Shown here in pieces: positions 24,334 to 33,500 of a DNA stretch of 41,267 bases (position 1 is the stretch's first letter; every line of letters starts with the position of its first letter). Position numbers and translations under genes: made by a program. This DNA is from an uncultured Hymenobacter sp. (GTDB taxonomy: Bacteria; Bacteroidota; Bacteroidia; Cytophagales; Hymenobacteraceae), in NCBI GenBank assembly GCA_913778455.1, contig CAJYVK010000373.1, positions 1 through 41,267 on the forward strand, given 5' to 3'. Under the pieces are notes generated by a model. That model saw only the letters and a program-made list of their open reading frames with translations. It was not told the origin of the DNA and ran no database searches.

Positions 24334-24657
24334 GAGTTATGAATTATGAGTTAGAAGTTATGAGTTGGCTTGTTAGGCCAGCTTATCACTTCTGACTTGT
24401 ACACTCGTAACAAGTTGAAAGCTATGATTTGAAGCTGTTTAGGAGGCTATTCCTACTAAAAACGTCCGTCATGCTGAGCTTGCGAAGCAACTTATCACGT
24501 CCGAACAGATTGTTCTAACCTGACAAGATGCTTCGCAAGCTCAGCATGACGGACGTTTTTAGGGCAGACGCTTTTAGTAGGGGTGACTTCTCAAGCCACT
24601 TAGTTACGAGTTGTCGATTCAGCCAACTCATAACTCCTGCCTTTTAACTCATAACTC
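24334..24657. repeat. Heptamer-word element (GAGTTAT type) with inverted flanks, carrying a palindrome inside
   Basis: The left flank has five 7-nt words in register (24334-24368: GAGTTAT, GAATTAT, GAGTTAG, AAGTTAT, GAGTTGG). The right flank has the same words inverted and also in 7-nt register (24623-24657: CCAACTC, ATAACTC, a 7-nt gap, TTAACTC, ATAACTC). The 254 bp between contain the long palindrome 24452-24580. The element fills nearly all of the 334-bp gap between the convergent genes ending at 24325 and 24660. Confidence 0.8.
24452..24580. repeat. Long palindromic repeat nested in the heptamer element
   Basis: The 34-bp arms 24456-24489 and 24529-24562 are perfectly complementary, and inward the complementarity continues with mismatches (about 13 more bp). 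An outer pair, CCTACTAAAA (24452-24461) and TTTTAGTAGG (24571-24580), frames it, with a short insertion on the right side. There is no open reading frame. It looks like a non-coding miniature repeat. A degraded relative lies at 27476-27578. Confidence 0.8.
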
Positions 24658-24659
24658 AA

Positions 24660-25655
24660 TTACCGGTGCACTTTCATGTCGATGTCGTACTTGTAGCGCG
24701 GCGGGCCGCCTAGCGGTACGGCGAAGAAGGGCAGCGCGGTATCGTACTGGTCGGTGACGTAAAAAACTACATCGTTGAAGGTGGTGGCTTTACTGACGAG
24801 GCGGAAATCCAGCGAGAGGCCGTATTCGGCAGGCTTGATGGGTAGCGTGCTGCTCGTCCATTGGCCATCGCCGCTTACCGGGGTGGGGTGGCCGTTCTTG
24901 GCAATGCTGAAAATCGTCAGCTTGGCCTCGTTATCGACGTCGAAATTACTTTGTTTAATACTGACTACGTGCTCGTTGGCAAACGGGTAGAGGTGCACCG
25001 TAACGGCTCGACCGGGCGCGGCAGCCGGGATGCGGAAGCAGTATTCGTACGTGAAGGCGTTGCCGCCGGGAATGGGCACGTTCAGGTTGGGGCTGCTGCT
25101 GAGAAAGAAGCGGTAGAGATTGCCATCGTTGCCGCTCAGCCCGCGCACCACCACCTTGTATACGTAGCCCTGGAACTGCTCGACCAACTCGCCCTCCAGG
25201 GGATTGAGCGGGCCGAAGTTGAAATAGCCATCGTCGTACCGGGGATCTACGCCAAATACCTGCTGCTTGATGAGCCGGCCGCTGGGGGTGGCCGCCGGGT
25301 TAGCCGGGCGCGGGTCGGTAGCGCCCTTGGCCGAGTGCGTGCCCGGCCCGCCGTAGAGGCTGAACTCGGTGCGGGTATTGAACTGGCCCACTTTCGCATC
25401 AAGCTGCCCGCCGCAGTCGGGGTCGAACACCCGAATGTAGATGGGCCGCCGCTCGGTGGCGGGCACCAGGAAGAAGAAAGTTTGGGTGAAATCATCGTCG
25501 CCGCTCGTGGCGGGCGCCTCCGGGCCGAAGGTCACTAGGCTTTCAATTTTCTCACCGGGGTTGGGCACCGCCTGGGCCGCGACCGTACCAGCCGCGCCGA
25601 GCACCAGCGCCATCGCGTGCACCCACTTGGTCAGGCAGCTAACGAATTTCCGCAT
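24660..25655 (-). CDS. Exported protein of unknown function
   Basis: A 331-residue protein with a signal peptide (MALVLGAAGTVAAQA, cleavage about residue 28). The mature part looks beta-rich, with segments FTQTFFFLVP, RRPIYIRVFDPDC, YVYKVVVRGL, YRFFLSSSPNLNVP and VTVHLYPF, and may be a jelly-roll or pre-peptidase-type sandwich domain pair. There is no T9SS tail or lipobox. No family is recognised. The stop codon abuts the right flank of a heptamer repeat. Two AGTAAAC/AGCAAAC words lie just before the start. The gene is divergent from the DinB-like gene. Confidence 0.7.
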   Translation of the reverse strand: MRKFVSCLTKWVHAMALVLGAAGTVAAQAVPNPGEKIESLVTFGPEAPATSGDDDFTQTFFFLVPATERRPIYIRVFDPDCGGQLDAKVGQFNTRTEFSLYGGPGTHSAKGATDPRPANPAATPSGRLIKQQVFGVDPRYDDGYFNFGPLNPLEGELVEQFQGYVYKVVVRGLSGNDGNLYRFFLSSSPNLNVPIPGGNAFTYEYCFRIPAAAPGRAVTVHLYPFANEHVVSIKQSNFDVDNEAKLTIFSIAKNGHPTPVSGDGQWTSSTLPIKPAEYGLSLDFRLVSKATTFNDVVFYVTDQYDTALPFFAVPLGGPPRYKYDIDMKVHR

Positions 25656-25756
25656 ATACTAGTAAACAGCAAACCAGAACTGAAATTGGACACAATCCCA
25701 ACTCAGGCCGTAATATTACAACTCAAACTTTCCGTACTGCCGGCTACCTGCTTCCC

Positions 25757-26341
25757 ATGAGTGCTTCTGCGCGCGACACAACCGAGTTCTTCGATCAGCT
25801 TACCAACCAGGTATTGGCGCTGCGCGTGCTGGCTCACCAGCGCCTGCGCCCGCTGTCGTCGGAGCAGCTCAACCGCCGTCCCGCCTACGACAAATGGAGC
25901 GCGGCCCAGTGCCTGGAGCACCTCAACATCGTGGGTGGCTACTACCTGCCCAGCGTGAAAGCCCGCCTGCGGCTGGCCCAGGCTAAGGGCTCTACGGCGG
26001 GTGCGCAGGTGCGCAGCGGCTGGCTGGGGCGCTACTTCACGGCCACGGCTCAGCGCAAAAATGGCTTAGGTGATAATCTGTTGCGCTTACCCAAGCAGTT
26101 TGCCCCCACCGGCACCCGCCTCACCGGCACGGTAGTCGAAGCCTTCAATCGCCAGCTCGATGAGCTGCTACGCCTACTGCTGCTGGCCCGCCAGGTCGAT
26201 GCCGGCACGGTGCGCGTCCCCAACCCGCTCTACCCCTGGCTGCGCCTGCGCCTCACCGACGTGCTAGAGGTACTCGTGGCCCACATTCAGCGCTACGTAA
26301 AGCTAGCTGAGCAAGTGGCGGTAGCGACGGCCAACAAGTAA
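25757..26341 (+). CDS. DinB-like four-helix metal-binding protein
   Basis: A 194-residue cytosolic protein with the DinB/YfiT pattern: FDQLTNQVLALRVLA in helix 1, LNRRPAYDKWSAAQCLEHLNIV with a metal-binding His in helix 2, and LEVLVAHIQRYVKL with a second His in the last helix. Family members are thiol transferases or hydrolases depending on bacillithiol or similar thiols, or have unknown function. There is no signal peptide. A single ATG start at 25757 fits. A hairpin terminator follows at 26365. Confidence 0.8.
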   Translation: MSASARDTTEFFDQLTNQVLALRVLAHQRLRPLSSEQLNRRPAYDKWSAAQCLEHLNIVGGYYLPSVKARLRLAQAKGSTAGAQVRSGWLGRYFTATAQRKNGLGDNLLRLPKQFAPTGTRLTGTVVEAFNRQLDELLRLLLLARQVDAGTVRVPNPLYPWLRLRLTDVLEVLVAHIQRYVKLAEQVAVATANK

Positions 26342-26364
26342 TTCGGAGAAAGTATCACCAAAAG

Positions 26365-26416
26365 GTAAGGGCCGGCGGCGTTCGTTGATTGAACGTCGCC
26401 GACCCTTACTTTTTTG
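26365..26416. terminator. Terminator between convergent DinB-like and M28 genes
   Basis: A 19-bp stem (26365-26383 with 26391-26409) with one mismatch and one G-T pair, loop GTTGATT, followed by a T-run at 26410-26415. It acts in the plus direction and possibly in both. Confidence 0.8.
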
Positions 26417-26434
26417 TTACCATCTTTTATTTTT

Positions 26435-27463
26435 TTACTCCTGATACAGCACCTGCAACAGGGTCTGTCCCACCGCCTTCATCGTCTTACGGTCGATGAT
26501 GCTCATGTTGTCGGCCGTGGTGTGGTGGTAAGCTGGGAAATAGTCGTCCCCAAAGGCGGGGTGGTCGTAAATGTCCACGGTAGGAATACCCGCCTGGTTG
26601 ATGTATACGTGGTCATCGGTAATTGCTCCCGTATCCTTATACAGGAAAAAATCTGAATACCCAATTTTGGCGGCCGTATTCCAGATTTTATCGACTACGC
26701 TGCGGGCTTTCTCCAGCGACGTACCTTCGCGGGTGAAATGGCCGTCTTTGGCCCCTACCATGTCGAGCAGCACGCCGTACTCGGCCTTGTAGTTGGGCGG
26801 CACCATGTTCTTGGCCCAGTACTGCGAGCCCAGGCACCACCCGTCGCCTTGATTTTCAAGCAGGTTTTTCTGGCCTTCGATCAGGCCGGCGTCGTAGCCC
26901 CAGTCCTCGGCATCGACCAGGATAACATCGACGCCTACGTTGGGAGCCAGCTTCTCGGGCTGCTGGCTGAGGGTGCGAATAATCTCCATCGCGGTGGCCG
27001 TGGCGCTGGCCCCGTCGCTGGCCCCATCCATGGGCAGCTTGCGCTTGGCCTTATCCTTTTCGCCGTCGGCGAAGGGGCGGGTGTCCCAGTGCGCGAAAAT
27101 GGCCACGCGCCGCGCCGCCGTGGGCTGGTACTGGGCCACGATGTTGCGGCCGTTGATGTTGGTACCATCGAAGGTCATAGCCTTGAAGGGCTGCTCGTAC
27201 ACCGTTAGCCCGAAGCTCTTGAGCTTGGCCACGAGGTAGTTGCCGCAGGCCACGTGGGCCGGCGTATTGGGCACGCGCGGCCCGAAGGCTACCTGTTTGG
27301 CGGTGTAGGCGTAGGCCGAATCGGCATTGAAGGCCGGCACCTTAACGGCCGGGGTGGCCGAGGGCTGGCTGGCCGTTTCGGCCGGCTTTTCGGCGGGGCA
27401 GGCCGTGAGCAGCAGCAGGCCGCTCAGCGCGAGCAGGGAATAGCGAAAGGAGGGAAAACGCAT
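26435..27463 (-). CDS. M28-family zinc peptidase lipoprotein (glutaminyl cyclotransferase-like)
   Basis: A 342-residue lipoprotein: hydrophobic SLLALSGLLLL, lipobox LTAC with C22. The M28 domain has the zinc and catalytic pattern: H in IFAHWDTRPFAD, D in MDGASDGAS, acid in LVDAEDWGYD, D in LLDMVGAKD, and the last His in YHHTTADNM. The GLIEGQKNLL region and the WCLGSQYWA loop fit the branch of M28 that contains glutaminyl cyclotransferases. The role is aminopeptidase-like or pyroglutamate formation on secreted proteins in the periplasm; which one cannot be said. It stands alone on minus, separated from cysS by a degraded repeat. Confidence 0.87.
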   Translation of the reverse strand: MRFPSFRYSLLALSGLLLLTACPAEKPAETASQPSATPAVKVPAFNADSAYAYTAKQVAFGPRVPNTPAHVACGNYLVAKLKSFGLTVYEQPFKAMTFDGTNINGRNIVAQYQPTAARRVAIFAHWDTRPFADGEKDKAKRKLPMDGASDGASATATAMEIIRTLSQQPEKLAPNVGVDVILVDAEDWGYDAGLIEGQKNLLENQGDGWCLGSQYWAKNMVPPNYKAEYGVLLDMVGAKDGHFTREGTSLEKARSVVDKIWNTAAKIGYSDFFLYKDTGAITDDHVYINQAGIPTVDIYDHPAFGDDYFPAYHHTTADNMSIIDRKTMKAVGQTLLQVLYQE

Positions 27464-27475
27464 AAGGGTATGACT

Positions 27476-27578
27476 GTCGTCCGGAGCTTGCGAAGGACCT
27501 TATCACGCCAACGCCGCAGTAAGTATCTTATTTCTGACGAGAGCAGCCGTGACAAGATGCGCCCTTCGTCAGCCTGAC
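27476..27578. repeat. Degenerate copy of the palindromic repeat seen at 24456
   Basis: The left arm 27476-27507 includes GGAGCTTGCGAAGGACC and TTATCACG. The right arm 27548-27578 includes CGTGACAAGATGCGC and CTTCG. Both match the 24456-24562 element (GAGCTTGCGAAGCA, CTTATCACG, CTGACAAGATGC) but with several substitutions. It lies between the M28 gene and cysS. Confidence 0.65.
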
Positions 27579-27598
27579 AAATTGCTAGCTACCGGGCG

Positions 27599-29110
27599 CT
27601 AGTCTTCGCTGTACGCCCACTCGACGCCCGTTTTGGTGTCCTTAATGACGATGCCCTGACCTTTGAGGGCGGTACGAATCTGGTCTACCTTATCGTAGGC
27701 CTTTTCCGACTTAGCTTCCTGATAAAAGCCCAGGGCCAGGGCCAGCAGGTCCTCGGCGCTGGCGCGGGGCTCGTCGCGCAGGCCCAGCACGTCGCTCACC
27801 ACGGCGCGGTAGGTCGCGCTGGCTTCGGCTACGGCCTCGGGGCTCACCTCGGCCAGGGCGGCGGGGCTGGCGGCCAGCGAGTTGAAGCGTTTGAGCAAGT
27901 CAAAAACGGCGGCCACGGCGCGGGGCGTATTCAGGTCGTCGCTCAAAAACTCAAAGGGCTTTTTGCTCAGGGTCAGCAGCTGCTGGCTGTTGGCAGCCAG
28001 CTTGTCGGCGTCGGCCGCTGGCTCGCCGCTACGCATTTCCAGCTTGCCACTGTCCAGCAGGCGCAGGCCGTTCATAAGCTTACGGAAGCCTTTGCGGGCG
28101 GCTTGCAGGGCCTCGTCGCTGAGGTCGATGGGCGAGCGGTACTGCGCTTGCAGGAAGAAGAAGCGCAGCGTCATGGGCGAGTAAGCCTGCGAGAGCGCGG
28201 CACTTTGCCCCTGAAACATTTCGTTGAGCGTCACGAAATTACCAAACGACTTACTCATCTTCTGACCGTTAACGGTCAGCATGTTGTTGTGCAGCCAGTA
28301 GCGGGCGCCCGTACTGGGCGTGCCCGAGGCTTCATTCTGGGCAATCTCGCACTCGTGGTGCGGAAACATGAGGTCGAGCCCGCCACCGTGGATGTCGAAC
28401 TCAGCCCCGAGGTACTTGCGGCTCATGGCCGAGCATTCGAGGTGCCAGCCGGGGAAGCCCTCGCCCCAGGGCGAGGGCCAGCGCATGAGGTGCTCAGGCG
28501 CGGCCTTTTTCCAGAGTGCGAAGTCGGCGGGCGAGCGCTTCTCGTCTTGCCCAGCCAGCTCGGAGCGGGTACCAACTAGCAACTCCTCCACCACGCGGCC
28601 CGAGAGGCGACCGTAGTTGAGGCCCTCGGCGTTGTACTTGGGCACGTCGAAGTACACCGAGCCGTTGACCTCATAGGCCAGACCTCGGTCGAGGATTTCG
28701 GAAATCAGCCCTATTTGCTCGGTGATGTGGCCGCTGGCCTGGGGCTCGATGTCGGGCGGCAGGCAGCCCAGTGCGCTCATGGCCTGGCGGTAGCGCACGG
28801 TGTAGTGCTGGGCCACCTGCATGGGCTCCAGCTTCTGGGCGCGGGCGGTTTTGGCCATCTTGTCTTCGCCCTCGTCGCTGTCGCCCACGAGGTGGCCCAC
28901 GTCGGTGATGTTGCGCACGTAGCGCACCTGGTAGCCCAGGTAGCGCAGGTAGCGCGTGAGCACGTCGAACACGATGGGACCGCGGGCGTTGCCCAGGTGA
29001 GCGTCGTTGTACACCGTGGGGCCGCAGAGGTAGAGGCCCACCAGCGGCGGGTGCACGGGCGTGAAGGTTTCCTTTTTACGGGTCAGCGTGTTGTAAAGCG
29101 TGAGCGACAT
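27599..29110 (-). CDS. cysS: Cysteinyl-tRNA synthetase
   Basis: A 503-residue cytosolic class I synthetase that charges tRNA-Cys. All hallmarks are seen: the HIGH-type site HLGN (38-41), KMSKS (284-288), and zinc ligands C29 ([12 protein letters not shown]), C226 ([10 protein letters not shown]), and the His/Glu of [12 protein letters not shown]. The C-terminal DALR-like helical region is present. The length is usual for the family. ATG 29110 is used. Downstream on minus there is a degraded palindromic repeat before the M28 gene, and upstream a partial heptamer repeat and a palindrome, so the gene is a single transcription unit. Confidence 0.97.
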   Translation of the reverse strand: MSLTLYNTLTRKKETFTPVHPPLVGLYLCGPTVYNDAHLGNARGPIVFDVLTRYLRYLGYQVRYVRNITDVGHLVGDSDEGEDKMAKTARAQKLEPMQVAQHYTVRYRQAMSALGCLPPDIEPQASGHITEQIGLISEILDRGLAYEVNGSVYFDVPKYNAEGLNYGRLSGRVVEELLVGTRSELAGQDEKRSPADFALWKKAAPEHLMRWPSPWGEGFPGWHLECSAMSRKYLGAEFDIHGGGLDLMFPHHECEIAQNEASGTPSTGARYWLHNNMLTVNGQKMSKSFGNFVTLNEMFQGQSAALSQAYSPMTLRFFFLQAQYRSPIDLSDEALQAARKGFRKLMNGLRLLDSGKLEMRSGEPAADADKLAANSQQLLTLSKKPFEFLSDDLNTPRAVAAVFDLLKRFNSLAASPAALAEVSPEAVAEASATYRAVVSDVLGLRDEPRASAEDLLALALGFYQEAKSEKAYDKVDQIRTALKGQGIVIKDTKTGVEWAYSED

Positions 29111-29115
29111 GGGCT

Positions 29116-29143
29116 AGTAAACAGTAGGCAGTGAGCGGTGAAG
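29116..29143 (+). repeat. Partial heptamer repeat (AGTAAAC/AGTGAGC type)
   Basis: Four 7-nt words in register: AGTAAAC, AGTAGGC, AGTGAGC, GGTGAAG. No inverted partner flank was found before the next repeat. It lies 6 bp upstream of the cysS start on the other strand, so it is inside the cysS promoter region. Confidence 0.55.
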
Positions 29144-29217
29144 AGTATTCACGGGCGAGGCTCACGGCGAGGCATCAGAGATAACGCAACGGCGAAGGTG
29201 CGGCAAAGTTCAACAAG

Positions 29218-29279
29218 TAGCGCGGACTTTGCAGTCCGCATTCGCTTTGCTATTGATGCGGACTATAAAGTCCGCGCTA
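29218..29279. repeat. 23-bp palindromic repeat that ends in a gene's stop codon
   Basis: Arms 29218-29240 and 29257-29279 pair with only two mismatches (TAGCGCGGACTTT ... and AAAGTCCGCGCTA) around a 16-nt loop. The last three bases (29277-29279) are the TAG stop of the EEP-fold gene. It may also act as a terminator. Confidence 0.75.
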
Positions 29280-30443
29280 TTTGAGCTGGTAAAGGGCCTC
29301 CACTGGGAAGTGGTCGGAATACGGAATTTCGGTGTGCACGCGGCAGGCCAGCACCTGCCACTGCGGGCCGGCAAACTGCTGGTCGATGCGCAGCAGCGGG
29401 GGCAGGCGGCCGTGGTAGGTATTGCCCGGCCCAAAGCCCACCGTGGCCCAGGCATTTTGAAGCGAGCCAGCCAGGCGGTCGTAGGAGTAGGAATAAGGCA
29501 GGTCGTTGCAGTCGCCAGCCAGCAGCACCGGATAGGGGGAGTGCGCAATGCGGGATACCAGCGTATCGGCCTGCCAGGCGCGGGACGCCGCGCCGCGGGC
29601 AAACCGACTGAGCAGACCGCGCCCCTTGCGGCGCAGGCCGGCCTTGGTCGAGCCGGCGGCTACGAGGTCATCCTCGTCCAGGCTCATACTCTGGAGGTGA
29701 GCGTTGAAGATCCGCACCGTGTCGCCGGGGCCGGGGCCGACCACATCCACCCACATGGCGTGGTTCTGGCTGAGGCGACCGAAGGCGATTTCACCCCGCC
29801 CCACGATGGGCAACCGCGAGAAAATGGCCAGCCCAAACTGCGCACCCAGCGGGTTGGTGAGGCTTTTAGAAATGAACACTTGCCGCCCGCTACCCGCCCC
29901 CAGCTTCTCCCCCACCCGAAACAAGTCGCCGTCGGCCGAATGCACCCCGGCCGGCTCCTGATAAAATTCCTGGAGGCAGAGCACATCGGCGGGGCTAGCG
30001 GCCAGCCAGGCGATGGCCTTGGCGGGCGCGGCGGGGTCGGCGCGGCGCAGGTGAGCATACACGTTGAAAATGCGTACGTTGGCCGACAGCAAACGCAGGC
30101 TGCGGGGCCGCGCGGCCCGGGTATTATCGGCCAGTGGCCCGGTGCCGCGCAGCTGCGCTCGCAGGCCCGCCCAGTGCAGCGGTAGCCCGCGCTGCACCTG
30201 CGGCCAGGCCAGCACCAGCGCCGCCAGCGGCAGCAGCACAATACGGCGGCGGCGCAACCCCCAGCCCAGCGCCAGCAGCCCCACCAAAGCCAGCCACAGC
30301 GGCACCGTGAGGGCCAGCAGCGGTGCCAGCGCCAGCTGCCCGCCCGGCACCCGCTCGGCGGCCACGCTCAGCAGCAGGCCCAAGAGCGCCAGCCAAGTAA
30401 AACGGTAGGAAAACAAACGGCGCACAAGCGACCGGCGGCGCAT
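29277..30443 (-). CDS. Membrane-anchored endonuclease/exonuclease/phosphatase-fold protein
   Basis: A 388-residue protein with three N-terminal hydrophobic segments (about 14-29, 36-60 and 68-84), then an EEP (DNase I-like) domain from about 115. The domain motifs are in order: LLSANVRIFN (N122), VLCLQEFYQ with the catalytic Glu (E159), LLAGDCNDLP (the GDxN motif) and the final YSDHFPVEA (D377, H378). The layout is typical of Bacteroidota membrane EEP proteins; the substrate (nucleic acid, phospholipid or other phosphodiester) is unknown. The stop codon sits at the end of a palindromic repeat, so the C-terminus may have been altered by the insertion. A TATTTTTG box is found 20 nt upstream of the ATG. 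Confidence 0.88.
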   Translation of the reverse strand: MRRRSLVRRLFSYRFTWLALLGLLLSVAAERVPGGQLALAPLLALTVPLWLALVGLLALGWGLRRRRIVLLPLAALVLAWPQVQRGLPLHWAGLRAQLRGTGPLADNTRAARPRSLRLLSANVRIFNVYAHLRRADPAAPAKAIAWLAASPADVLCLQEFYQEPAGVHSADGDLFRVGEKLGAGSGRQVFISKSLTNPLGAQFGLAIFSRLPIVGRGEIAFGRLSQNHAMWVDVVGPGPGDTVRIFNAHLQSMSLDEDDLVAAGSTKAGLRRKGRGLLSRFARGAASRAWQADTLVSRIAHSPYPVLLAGDCNDLPYSYSYDRLAGSLQNAWATVGFGPGNTYHGRLPPLLRIDQQFAGPQWQVLACRVHTEIPYSDHFPVEALYQLK

Positions 30444-30462
30444 GAGCAGGCCGCCGGGGCCA

Positions 30463-30470
30463 CAAAAATA
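30463..30470 (-). promoter_or_regulatory. Candidate -7 box of the EEP-fold gene
   Basis: TATTTTTG on minus matches TAnnTTTG and is 20 nt before ATG 30443, giving a leader of about 14 nt. Confidence 0.4.
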
Positions 30471-30494
30471 GGGCTAGCCGGCCCGCTGGCCGGA

Positions 30495-30525
30495 TTGGCA
30501 CTTGGCATCTCCCGGCTTAGCTTTA
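30495..30525 (+). promoter_or_regulatory. Candidate promoter of the SBBP/T9SS protein gene
   Basis: A -33 TTG (30495-30497) and a near-consensus -7 box TAGCTTTA (30518-30525) are 20 nt apart; the predicted start leaves about 20 nt before ATG 30552. Confidence 0.35.
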
Positions 30526-30551
30526 CTAGCCAGTTATTTACCAGGTTTGGT

Positions 30552-33500
30552 ATGCGAAATATTCTTTACGCTATTGTCTGTTGTTTAGCTACGCTGACCC
30601 GTCCCGGCTGGGCGCAGGGCCAGCCAACTAACCCGCTTCCGGCCGTGCCGCCCGCGGCAGAAGCCAACTTGGAATTTATCCCAAACAAGGGCCAGTGGCC
30701 AGCGGAAGTACGCTACGCGGCGGCAGTGCCCGGCGGCCACCTGTACCTGGAGCCGGGCGGCCTGCGCTACGTACTCTTGCAGGCGGTAGGGCATCCGCAC
30801 GAGCAAGCCGCTCGCCAGCCCGCGGCCCAGGCCCGCCGCTCGCCGGCAAGCCCCGACCCGGATCCGGCCGCGGAAGGCTCCATTCGAGGCCACCAGCTAC
30901 GGGTGCACTTCGTGGGGGCCGATGCTACTACGCCGCTGGCCCCGGCCCAAGCCACCGGCGAGGTGCGTAACTATTTGCACGGCAACGACCCCAGCCGCTG
31001 GGCCAGCGCCGTACCCAGCTACCGGCAGGTGCGCTACCAGGCTCCGTGGCCGGGCATCGCGGCGCGGTTTTATGAAAACGCTACCCAGCGCCTGGAATAC
31101 GACTTTGAGGTAGCGCCCGGAGCTGATGCCAGCCGCGTGCAGCTCCGCTACGAGGGGGCTACCAGCCTCGCGCTCAGCGCCGATGGCCAGCTACACGTAG
31201 GCACCTCGGTGGGCAGCCTTACCGAACTGGCCCCGCACGCCTACCAGCTTGATGCCGCTACGGGCGAGCGCCAGCCGGTGGCCTGCCGCTACCGCCTGCG
31301 GGCCGCCGACGCCCGGGTGTCTTTCGAGCTGGGCACCTACGACTCTACCCGACCGCTGATAATCGACCCCACGGTGATTTTTTCGACCTACTCGGGAGCG
31401 CAGAGCAGCAACTGGGGCTTCACGGCGACCTACGACGCAGCGGGCAACCTCTACTCGGGCGGCATCGTGCTCGACGACTCGTTTGCCCTACCTAGCTACC
31501 CGACCACGATGGGCGCGTTTCAAACCCGCTTCGGCGGCATTGTGGATATTGCCCTCATCAAATACAATACGGCGGTCAATGGGCCCGCCGCGCGGGTGTG
31601 GGCCACCTACCTGGGCGGTAGTCGCCACGACTTTCCGAGCAGCCTGGTGGTGAACGCCCAGGGTGAGCTGATCGTGCTGGGTAGCTCGGCCTCATGGGAT
31701 TACCCCACTACCAGCGGTGCCTTGCAGCGCAATTTCAAGGGTGGTATACCGGTCGATCCCTTCGGGGCAACCTTCGAAGATGTGTACCGGGTGAGAAATG
31801 GGACTGACCTCATTATCACGCGCCTGAGAGCTGACGGCGGCTCGCTCGCCGCCTCTACCTACCTCGGCGGCACTGGCAACGACGGCATGGGGGCCTACGC
31901 GCCCTCGTCGAGTGCCCGCCAGTTGCCCCAGAATTACGGCGACGTTTTGCGCGGCGACGTACTCACCGATGCCCAGGGCAACATCTACGTGGCCTCGGTC
32001 ACGGGCTCCGCCAATTTCCCGACTACGGCCGGCAGCTTCGGTACCGCCTACCAAGGCGGCACCTGCGACGCCGTAGTATGCAAGCTGCCGCCCACCCTCG
32101 ACCGCCTCACCTGGAGCGGCCTGCTGGGTGGCGGCGCGGCCGATGCGGCATACTCCATTCAGCTCGATGCCAGCGGCAATGCCTACGTGGGTGGGGGCAC
32201 GCTCAGCCAGAACTTTCCCGGCACCCAGGGCGGCTACCAGGCGCAGGCGCAGGGTAATGTCGATGGCTTCGTAGCACGTATCGCGGCCAATGGCGGCGCC
32301 GTGCAGCAGGCTACCTACTTGGGCACCAGTCGCTACGACCAGGCTTTCTTCGTGCAGCTCGGGGCCGACGGGGGGGTGTACGTGCTGGGCCAAACGCTGG
32401 GCCAGTGGCCGGTAAGCGCGGGCGTGTACAGTAATCCGAACAGCTGCCAGTTTATCCAGAAGCTCAGCGCCAGCTTGGATAAGAGCTTGTTGAGCACGGT
32501 ATTCGGCAGCGGCCGCCCGACAATCGACATTTCTCCCACCGCCTTCCTGGTCGACCAATGCGACCGCATCTATGCCAGTGGCTGGGGCGGCGAGATCAAC
32601 GGCTTCCGCAATCCGCTGTACACCTACTCCGGCTTCGTGAGCCAAAACGGCTTTACCAACGGGATGCCTACCACGTCCAATGCCGTGCGCACTACCCCCG
32701 ACAACCCGACGGCGGGCTCTGACTTTTACCTGGCGCAGTTTGCCCCCGCGATGACGGGGCTTACCTACGCCACGTTCTACGGAGACCCCACCCCCGGCTC
32801 GGAGGGCGACCACGTCGATGGCGGCACTTCGCGCTTCGACCCACGCGGCGTGGTGTACGCGGCGGCCTGCTCGTGCTACAACCTCAATGGCTTTCCGGTA
32901 CCGCCGGGGGCCTTCACCTACTCCCCGGTGAACGGCAACAGCCGCACGCTCGTGTGCAACAACGCGGCCTTCAAGCTGAATTTTGAACCCACCGCAGCAG
33001 CCGTAGGCAACGACCAAGTACTGTGCGTTAGCTCGCCGCCGCTAACCCTGGGGGGCCAGCCAGCGGGTGGCTTCTGGACCGGCCCGGGCGTATCGGGGTC
33101 GCTGGCAACGGGCTTTCTCTTTACACCCAGCACCGCGCTGGTGGGTGCCCAGGTGCTCACGTACACCGTGCCGGGCGCTACGACCGCCTGCACAGCTTCG
33201 GCCCAGCTCACCATCACGGTGGAAACGCCGATGGCGGCTACCGCCTCCGCGCTGGTGGACGTGTGCGCGGGCAGTGGCTCGGTAGCCCTCACCGGTGGCC
33301 GCCCGGCGGGCGGCACCTGGAGCGGACCGGGGGTGTCGGGCTCGGTGGCCACGGGCTTCGTGTTTACGCCCACGAGGGCGCTGGTGGGTATTCAGCAGCT
33401 CACCTACGCGGTGCGGGCCTCGGCAGCCTGCGGCAGTAGCGCCAGCAGCGTGGTAGTGCCTGTCGAAGTACTCAGTGCCCCCGTCGTAACGCTGCCGCCC

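Noticed and set aside
24452..24580. Complete insertion sequence
   Set aside because: Inverted arms exist but there is no transposase frame; only a miniature repeat can be supported.
24334..24657. CRISPR array
   Set aside because: The repeats are 7-nt words in inverted flanks, not 25-37 nt direct repeats with spacers, and no cas gene is present.
31692..33017. 441-residue open frame on minus
   Set aside because: Antisense to the SBBP/T9SS gene, whose repeats and tail are clear.
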